Of a stretch of DNA of 64,000 nt, positions 59,196-64,000 are shown piece after piece. How positions within the stretch are numbered: the stretch's first letter is position 1; every line of letters starts with the position of its first letter. This stretch comes from DASUFP01 sp036274495 (GTDB taxonomy: Bacteria > Bacteroidota > Bacteroidia > AKYH767-A > OLB10). The notes below the pieces were generated by a model that saw only the letters and a list, made by a program, of their open reading frames with translations, was not told where the DNA came from and searched no databases. Position numbers and translations under genes: made by a program. The DNA is taken from positions 26,251 through 90,250 of the forward strand of contig DASUFP010000039.1 of assembly GCA_036274495.1 (NCBI GenBank), in the 5' to 3' direction.

Positions 59196-60293
59196 ATGAA
59201 AAAAATTCTCTTAGGATTATCCATTGCTCTTTTGGGCGGTGGCGCGATGTGGCTGAGCAGCTGCTCTTCAGAAGAAGATCAGATTTCGAACCCTTCGCAA
59301 CGGATTGACATTGGCTCATCCAATTCGGGTGTAAGTTGTGTTCAACTGACTGCCGGTCAAAATATCAATTCCGGTAATGTATGTTTTGACGATATCGACA
59401 CCAACGGCGACAATGTTGATGATGCCGTACAGGTTTGCTACACAACAATTGATGGCTGGGAATTAACAGAAGCGCATTTCTTCATCGGCACTTCTTCAAG
59501 TCAGATTCCAATGACCAAATCAGGCAACCCTATCCCCGGTCAGTTCCCTTACAACTCGGGTGACATTACCGGTCAAACAAGTTACTGCTTCACTATTCCT
59601 TTTTCAGCAATCGGATTTAACTGTCCCGGCCCAACCATGTATGTAATTGCAGCACATGCTGCAGTTCGTAAATCGGACGGCAACGGTGGTTATCAGACAC
59701 AAACCGGTTGGGGAGCAGGAACCCGCATTACTACCAAAGGTAACTGGGGTACTTACTTTAACATCTGGATTACCTGTACTCCAAATCCTCCAACTGAAAC
59801 ATGCACAGAAACTGCATTTGCAAAAGGAAGTAACTCCATTTGTTTTGAAGACCTGCAGACGTTAATCGGACAACCTAACGGTAATGGTTTCCGCTGGGGA
59901 TGGTCAAACGGCCCCATTACAACTCCCGGAACCTATACTATGACCTTGTGGGCCGGAGCAGGTTTATGCAATACCAATAACGGAACCAATGTTGGAACAC
60001 TAACCGTTGTTTACACCGGCACATCGGCAACAGTTACTTACAATGTTGTAGCTCCCTACATGTTAACAGAAACCCATTTATATGTTGGCTGTACCGAATT
60101 GTATTATGATTGTAACGGGTCTAACTGCGGCTATACGCTTGCTCCGGGTCAGTTCCCTTATACTGCTGATCATGGCACACCGGGAGTATCCACTTACACC
60201 TATACAGTAAACAACCTTAGTTGTCCTAATGGCATATATGTAGTTGCTCATGCCTCCGTAAAAGGCTTTGTTTGCGAGCAGGGACAAATATAA
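59196..60293 (+). CDS. Secreted Cys-rich lipoprotein with two related halves
   Basis: A 365-residue protein. The signal MKKILLGLSIALLGGGAMWLSSC ends in a lipobox (LSSC). The mature part contains two related domains: about 40-165 (WELTEAHFFIGTSSSQIP, PGQFPYNSGDITGQTSYCFTIPFS, MYVIAAHAAVRK) and about 275-360 (YMLTETHLYVGCTELY, PGQFPYTADHGTPGVSTYTYTV, IYVVAHASVKG), with a spacer (about 200-270) that looks different. The shared pattern LTE-x-H-x-x-x-G ... PGQFPY ... Y-V-x-A-H-A points to an ancestral duplication. The conserved His is notable. Function unknown; exported and lipid-anchored. A terminator follows. Confidence 0.7.
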   Translation: MKKILLGLSIALLGGGAMWLSSCSSEEDQISNPSQRIDIGSSNSGVSCVQLTAGQNINSGNVCFDDIDTNGDNVDDAVQVCYTTIDGWELTEAHFFIGTSSSQIPMTKSGNPIPGQFPYNSGDITGQTSYCFTIPFSAIGFNCPGPTMYVIAAHAAVRKSDGNGGYQTQTGWGAGTRITTKGNWGTYFNIWITCTPNPPTETCTETAFAKGSNSICFEDLQTLIGQPNGNGFRWGWSNGPITTPGTYTMTLWAGAGLCNTNNGTNVGTLTVVYTGTSATVTYNVVAPYMLTETHLYVGCTELYYDCNGSNCGYTLAPGQFPYTADHGTPGVSTYTYTVNNLSCPNGIYVVAHASVKGFVCEQGQI

Positions 60294-60315
60294 TTCCTAA
60301 CACTTTTTTATTCAG

Positions 60316-60345
60316 AAACCAGCTCTTCAACGGGCTGGTTTTTTT
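60316..60345 (+). terminator. Rho-independent terminator
   Basis: AAACCAGC and GCTGGTTT form an 8-bp stem with a 10-base loop, and the stem runs into TTTTTT. It ends the transcript of the 365-aa lipoprotein gene. Confidence 0.85.
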
Positions 60346-60353
60346 ATTTCAGT

Positions 60354-60361
60354 TACCTTTG
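60354..60361 (+). promoter_or_regulatory. -7 promoter box (TACCTTTG)
   Basis: TACCTTTG is a perfect TAnnTTTG box located 18 bases before the start of the pseudouridine synthase gene and just after the terminator of the preceding gene. Confidence 0.5.
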
Positions 60362-60379
60362 TGCGTTCTCCATCTGCAA

Positions 60380-60946
60380 ATGCCTCATCGTCATTTTATA
60401 CTCCATAAACCTTATGGATTCCTGAGCCAGTTTGTCGGCGATTTGCCAAAGAAAAAATTACTCGGCGAATTGTATGCATTTCCGGAAGGAACAATGGCCA
60501 TCGGAAGGCTCGACGAGGAAAGCGAGGGATTGTTATTGCTTACTACCGACGGATGGACAAGTGAGGAAGTCCGTAAAAAACATGTGGAAAAAGAATATTA
60601 TGTACAGGTCGACGGAATGATTACCGATGAAGCAATTGAGCAATTAGAAAAAGGAGTCTCTATAGGCATCCGCAATGTAAAATATATAACCTCCCCTTGT
60701 AATGTTAAACGGCTTGCTGTTGATCCGGGGTTTGCGCCACGCACCAAAAAAATACGCGACGACAGACATGGTCCTACCTGCTGGATTTCGGTAACGCTGA
60801 CGGAGGGTAAATTCCGACAGGTTCGCAAAATGACTGCTGCAGCAGGATTTCCAACACTACGATTGGTGCGCATAAGAGTGGGCAATATGCAGTTGGGAAC
60901 ATTAAATCCGGGCGCCGTAAAAGAAGTTCATCAGTTCAATATCTGA
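60380..60946 (+). CDS. RsuA/RluE-family rRNA pseudouridine synthase
   Basis: A 188-residue protein starting MPHRHFILHKPYGFLSQF. The ATG at 60380 is preferred, because an in-frame upstream ATG (60272) would overlap the terminator and promoter. The catalytic Asp is in the RLD motif AIGRLDEESEGLLLLT. KPYGF near the start and GKFRQVRKMTAAAGFPTLRLVRIRVG near the end are family signatures. There is no N-terminal S4 domain, so it is RluE-like, the enzyme that makes pseudouridine in the 23S rRNA peptidyl-transferase region. Followed by a 370-base gap. Confidence 0.92.
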   Translation: MPHRHFILHKPYGFLSQFVGDLPKKKLLGELYAFPEGTMAIGRLDEESEGLLLLTTDGWTSEEVRKKHVEKEYYVQVDGMITDEAIEQLEKGVSIGIRNVKYITSPCNVKRLAVDPGFAPRTKKIRDDRHGPTCWISVTLTEGKFRQVRKMTAAAGFPTLRLVRIRVGNMQLGTLNPGAVKEVHQFNI

Positions 60947-61317
60947 AGTGATGTAATGTTTCCACAGCATCGTTACATGCAAATTTTCTGTACTTTAAAT
61001 AGCCTAATTCTGTCGCGGCTGTTTCTGCTTTTGTATTTAACACGGCATTCATTTCAACAACCACTACGCCAAACCATAAACAATCTTTGAGTTGTGTCAG
61101 ATCCTGAGCTCCGAATTTTCTACGCAAAGGCGCCGACCATACAACTGAAGTAGTCCTCTTACAGCATTAAACTACAGACCCGAAACCTGTTCCCGGCCCG
61201 TAACATTTATTGGACATCCGTTCCGCCATTTTCCTACATTTACAAACCGGATTACCTCCTTAAACCCCGGACCTCTTTTACCGTCAAACCGCTACAATCC
61301 CTAACTACGTTCACTGC
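60947..61317. other. Gap of 371 bases without a gene
   Basis: No convincing gene. A short minus-strand reading frame (60936-61127) overlaps the end of the pseudouridine synthase gene and has no recognisable protein. The sequence around 61180-61215 is a mixed G+C stretch. The promoter of the CotH-type gene is expected near 61200-61310; a clear TAnnTTTG box was not found. Confidence 0.35.
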
Positions 61318-63582
61318 ATGAAACGGCTGTTCCCTCTCCTGTTCATTTTGCTTTCGTCCATCTGCCTTAAGGCACAACCGGCGCTATACGACATTTCCTC
61401 CATCCGTCAAATTGAGCTTACATTCACCCAACCCAACTGGGATTATATGATGGATACCGCTGCCGGCGGGTCGGAGGGGTATATTATTGCCGCTCAAATT
61501 GTAATTGACGGCACCGTATTCGACAGTGTTGGAGTTAAATACAAGGGGAACAGCTCTTACAATGCCAACAACAACAAAAACCCCATGCATATTAAACTTG
61601 ACTATGTGCATGGCGGAGCCGATTATCAGGGATACACCGATCTGAAGCTGTCAAATGTTTTTAAAGATCCGTCGTTTGTGCGCGAAGCGTTATCCTATGA
61701 AATCCTTCGCCTTTACATGCATGCTCCGCAATCGAATTATGCAAGAGTAAAAATTAACGGCTCCTATTATGGTTTATATGTCAGCAGTGAAGACATCGGC
61801 AAGGGATTTGTCTACCTTCATTTTTATTCTTCCAACGGAACTTTTTTTAAATGCAACCCTATCGGAGGTGCGGGGCCCGGCGGGGGATCAACGCCAACGC
61901 TGGTTTATCAGGGGAGTGACAGCTCGCTGTACCAAACGGCGTATGAGTTAAAAAGCACTTATGGGTGGAATGACCTGGTTGCATTTATTGATTCGCTCAA
62001 TAATCAACCTTCAGGCATTATCTCATCACTTGATGTTGACCGAGCATTATGGATGCTTGCATTCAATAATGTTTTTGTAAATCTCGACAGCTACACGGGT
62101 GGATTTTCTCAAAATTATTACCTGTATAAAGATGCGAATCAACGGATGAATACCGTTGTTTGGGATCTGAATGAATCGTTCGGGGCGTTTACCAATTCGG
62201 GGCTGGGTAATTTATCCATTACACAGGAACAGCAGATGTCGCCACTGATACACGAAACAAACAGCGGCAAGCCGCTCATCAGTAAACTTCTTTCAAATCC
62301 CGAATACAAGCGCCGATACCTGGCGCATATGCGGACGATATTAACGGAAAATTTTTCGAATGGGAATTATGCTTCACGCGCACAATACCTGCAGTCGCTT
62401 GTCGACTCATCCGTTCAGGCCGACCCTTATAAATTTTACACCTATACACAATTTCAAAACTCACTTACCACCGCAGTAACCGGCGGAATGGGATCGATAC
62501 CCGGCATTACCCAGCTTATGGGAGCACGAACCACCTGGCTTCTTGCGCAGTCACAGTTTACGGCGGTTCATCCTGTTATCACAAGTGTATTTCCGTCCAA
62601 TGCCTATCCGCCCTTTGGCGGAACAGTAGATATAACCTGTACTATTACCAATGCTACGGTTGCCAAACTGGGATATCGCGATGCCGTTTGGAAGAAATTT
62701 AACTATGTACAAATGTATGACGACGGCTTGCATAACGATGGGGGAGCAGGCGATGGCATTTACGGCGCCTCCATGACGGTAACATCACCGGCCATGCAGT
62801 ATTATGTTTACGCCGAGAATGGCAATGCCGGAATGTTTTCTCCTGAGCGGGCCGAATATGAGTTTTATACATTGTATGCCATTATGCCGCTGACAAACAT
62901 TGGTGATGTAATGCTGAATGAGTTCATGGCCGACAATGCAACAGATACCACTGACTACAACGGCGCACACGAAGATTGGATTGAAGTTTATAATACTACA
63001 GGGAATACGCTTAACATGGATGGGTTGTATTTAAGTGACAACCCTTTGAATCTGAACAAATGGCCCTTCCCCTATGGAACAACCATTGCGCCGTATGGAC
63101 ATTTGATCGTTTTTGCCGATGAAGATGATGCTCTGCCGACTGAATTGCATTGTAATTTTAAACTTGCTTCAAGCGGAGAAGAAATTATTTTATCGGATAT
63201 AACAGGCACCCAATACGACATTTATGTTTTCGGACAACAGGTTACCGATTACAGCATGAGACGATGTCCTGAGGGTGTGGGTCCCTGGGCGCCGACTGTG
63301 AATCCTACTCCCGACTACACCAACGATTGTCCTGTTGGAATAGAAGAAGTTGCTGACGGGCAGTATACCTTATTTCCAAATCCGGCCGTCGCCTTTGCAA
63401 CACTGACTTTGCCAAATTCAGTACAAGAAATTTGGATTGCAGATGTAACAGGGAGAATTGTTTACCGAAAGCCGGTTGCAGATTTGAATGAGGTCACATT
63501 TTCAACTGCTGAAATGCCGGCGGGTATTTATTTTGTTTTTACCGACACGGGTTACAGAAAAAAATTAGTGGTTGAGAAATAA
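61318..63582 (+). CDS. CotH-family protein with lamin-tail domain and T9SS sorting domain
   Basis: A 754-residue protein. Signal peptide about 1-20 (MKRLFPLLFILLSSICLKAQ). About 22-415 is a CotH kinase-like domain: IELTFTQPNWDYMM, VKYKGNSSY, LKLSNVFKDPSFVREALSYEILR, ARVKINGSYYGLYVSSEDI, VVWDLNESFGAF. About 430-515 looks like an immunoglobulin-like domain. About 522-665 is a lamin-tail domain (MLNEFMADNATD, EDWIEVYNTTGN, LYLSDNPLNLNKWPFP). The C-terminal 75 residues (TLFPNPAVAFATLTL to GIYFVF) are a type A T9SS sorting domain. CotH of Bacillus is a protein kinase of spore coat; the Bacteroidota members are secreted and of unknown substrate. Confidence 0.9.
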   Translation: MKRLFPLLFILLSSICLKAQPALYDISSIRQIELTFTQPNWDYMMDTAAGGSEGYIIAAQIVIDGTVFDSVGVKYKGNSSYNANNNKNPMHIKLDYVHGGADYQGYTDLKLSNVFKDPSFVREALSYEILRLYMHAPQSNYARVKINGSYYGLYVSSEDIGKGFVYLHFYSSNGTFFKCNPIGGAGPGGGSTPTLVYQGSDSSLYQTAYELKSTYGWNDLVAFIDSLNNQPSGIISSLDVDRALWMLAFNNVFVNLDSYTGGFSQNYYLYKDANQRMNTVVWDLNESFGAFTNSGLGNLSITQEQQMSPLIHETNSGKPLISKLLSNPEYKRRYLAHMRTILTENFSNGNYASRAQYLQSLVDSSVQADPYKFYTYTQFQNSLTTAVTGGMGSIPGITQLMGARTTWLLAQSQFTAVHPVITSVFPSNAYPPFGGTVDITCTITNATVAKLGYRDAVWKKFNYVQMYDDGLHNDGGAGDGIYGASMTVTSPAMQYYVYAENGNAGMFSPERAEYEFYTLYAIMPLTNIGDVMLNEFMADNATDTTDYNGAHEDWIEVYNTTGNTLNMDGLYLSDNPLNLNKWPFPYGTTIAPYGHLIVFADEDDALPTELHCNFKLASSGEEIILSDITGTQYDIYVFGQQVTDYSMRRCPEGVGPWAPTVNPTPDYTNDCPVGIEEVADGQYTLFPNPAVAFATLTLPNSVQEIWIADVTGRIVYRKPVADLNEVTFSTAEMPAGIYFVFTDTGYRKKLVVEK

Positions 63583-64000
63583 ATTACCATTTATTTAATT
63601 TTTTTCCAAAATCGCTTCCGACAGGGGATCTCGATTTTCGAATAACAAATATCAACTCCGTGTAATGATTTACTTCAGAGTTAGTCAAATTGTTTTTTTC
63701 ATTCTTGTTTGCCAATTAAATGAGGAGTTGTTAAGATAACCATTTGAATACATAACCAGACCAAACTGTGTTATCAGCCAACTCAACTGATCAAACATTA
63801 AAGTTTATGGTTGGTATCAAAAACAGCTATCCTTTAAATAAGAACAACATGCGCGTGATACTACTGTTCATTCTTTAGCCAAAATATTGTCATTCGGTTT
63901 GCAAACTGTTTAACTTACCCGTTTGTAAACGTTTACTATGCTTTTCGCATTCTTTTTCCCTTTAACTTTACTGCGGGCGGGGGCCCTCCCGGCCCCCCGG
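63583..64000. other. Gene-free window end with G+C-rich terminal hairpin
   Basis: No gene is visible in the last 418 bases. A+T-rich until about 63960; the last 28 bases switch abruptly to almost pure G+C and contain GGGGGCC-CTCCC-GGCCCCC (63979-63997), a 7-bp stem. This composition is unlike anything else in the window and may be an assembly or contig-end artefact. Confidence 0.5.

Noticed and set aside
60936..61127. 63-aa minus-strand reading frame in the gap after the pseudouridine synthase gene
   Set aside because: Overlaps the previous gene, is short, and shows no domain or codon pattern of a real gene.

Overview
The window looks like a chromosome segment of a Bacteroidota species carrying a large integrated defence island. 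Evidence for the phylum: three secreted proteins end in type IX secretion (PorSS) sorting domains, there are DUF5723-type outer-membrane proteins, -7 promoter boxes of the TAnnTTTG type sit very close to start codons, and clear Shine-Dalgarno sequences are scarce. The left 34.7 kb is visibly more A+T-rich than the right 29 kb. The junction lies at a tRNA-Cys(GCA) gene (34757-34827, minus strand), with a tyrosine integrase on the island side. The left end of the island is outside the window.

Region 1 (1-6.7 kb): a cut-off CoiA-like nuclease gene overlaps a GmrSD-type DUF262/DUF1524 gene. Next is a complete retron on the minus strand: an msr-msd RNA with a perfect 12-bp a1/a2 inverted repeat (4506-4701), a reverse transcriptase with the retron-specific NAxxH and VTG motifs, and a translationally coupled helical partner protein of unknown family. 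Upstream of the retron are DUF4407, coiled-coil and HNH genes on the same strand. Region 2 (6.7-10 kb): a gene-poor stretch with iteron-like repeats, an ECF sigma factor, a catalytic-domain-only tyrosine recombinase and small unknown genes. It is dense in the palindrome TCAATTGA.

Region 3 (10-29.6 kb) is the most unusual part. A CARF-domain sigma-54 activator is divergent from a long same-strand cluster: DUF2130 nuclease-like protein; a fusion of a degenerate HsdM-like methylase, an HsdS-like half subunit and a histidine kinase; a receiver-domain protein; canonical HsdM and HsdS; a large protein with a PD-(D/E)XK-like C-terminus; a prokaryotic viperin; Fic; HsdR; a HEPN-like protein; a PIN-GNAT-EVE-like fusion; and an ASCH protein. 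My reading (inference) is a type I restriction system wired to two sensory inputs, a CARF ligand and a DNA-reading kinase, with nucleotide-chain-terminator and RNase-type effectors in the same cluster. Region 4 (30-34.6 kb) is the integration module: DUF4373 protein, integrase, Dam-type methylase and small genes.

Region 5 (34.9-63.6 kb) is ordinary chromosome: folB-gltX, a CheY-like regulator, a secreted cyclophilin, a PA0069-type radical SAM enzyme, two MFS transporters, an MlaE/F/D lipid-transport operon, GluQ-RS, an arylsulfotransferase-like secreted protein, YceI, c-type cytochromes, an RlmI-like methyltransferase, an outer-membrane gene pair, SdpI, a LytTR regulator, a pseudouridine synthase and a CotH protein. 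It also holds a stand-alone protein resembling the 2TM beta-barrel CBASS effector Cap15. All family assignments were made by reading motifs; no database search was run.
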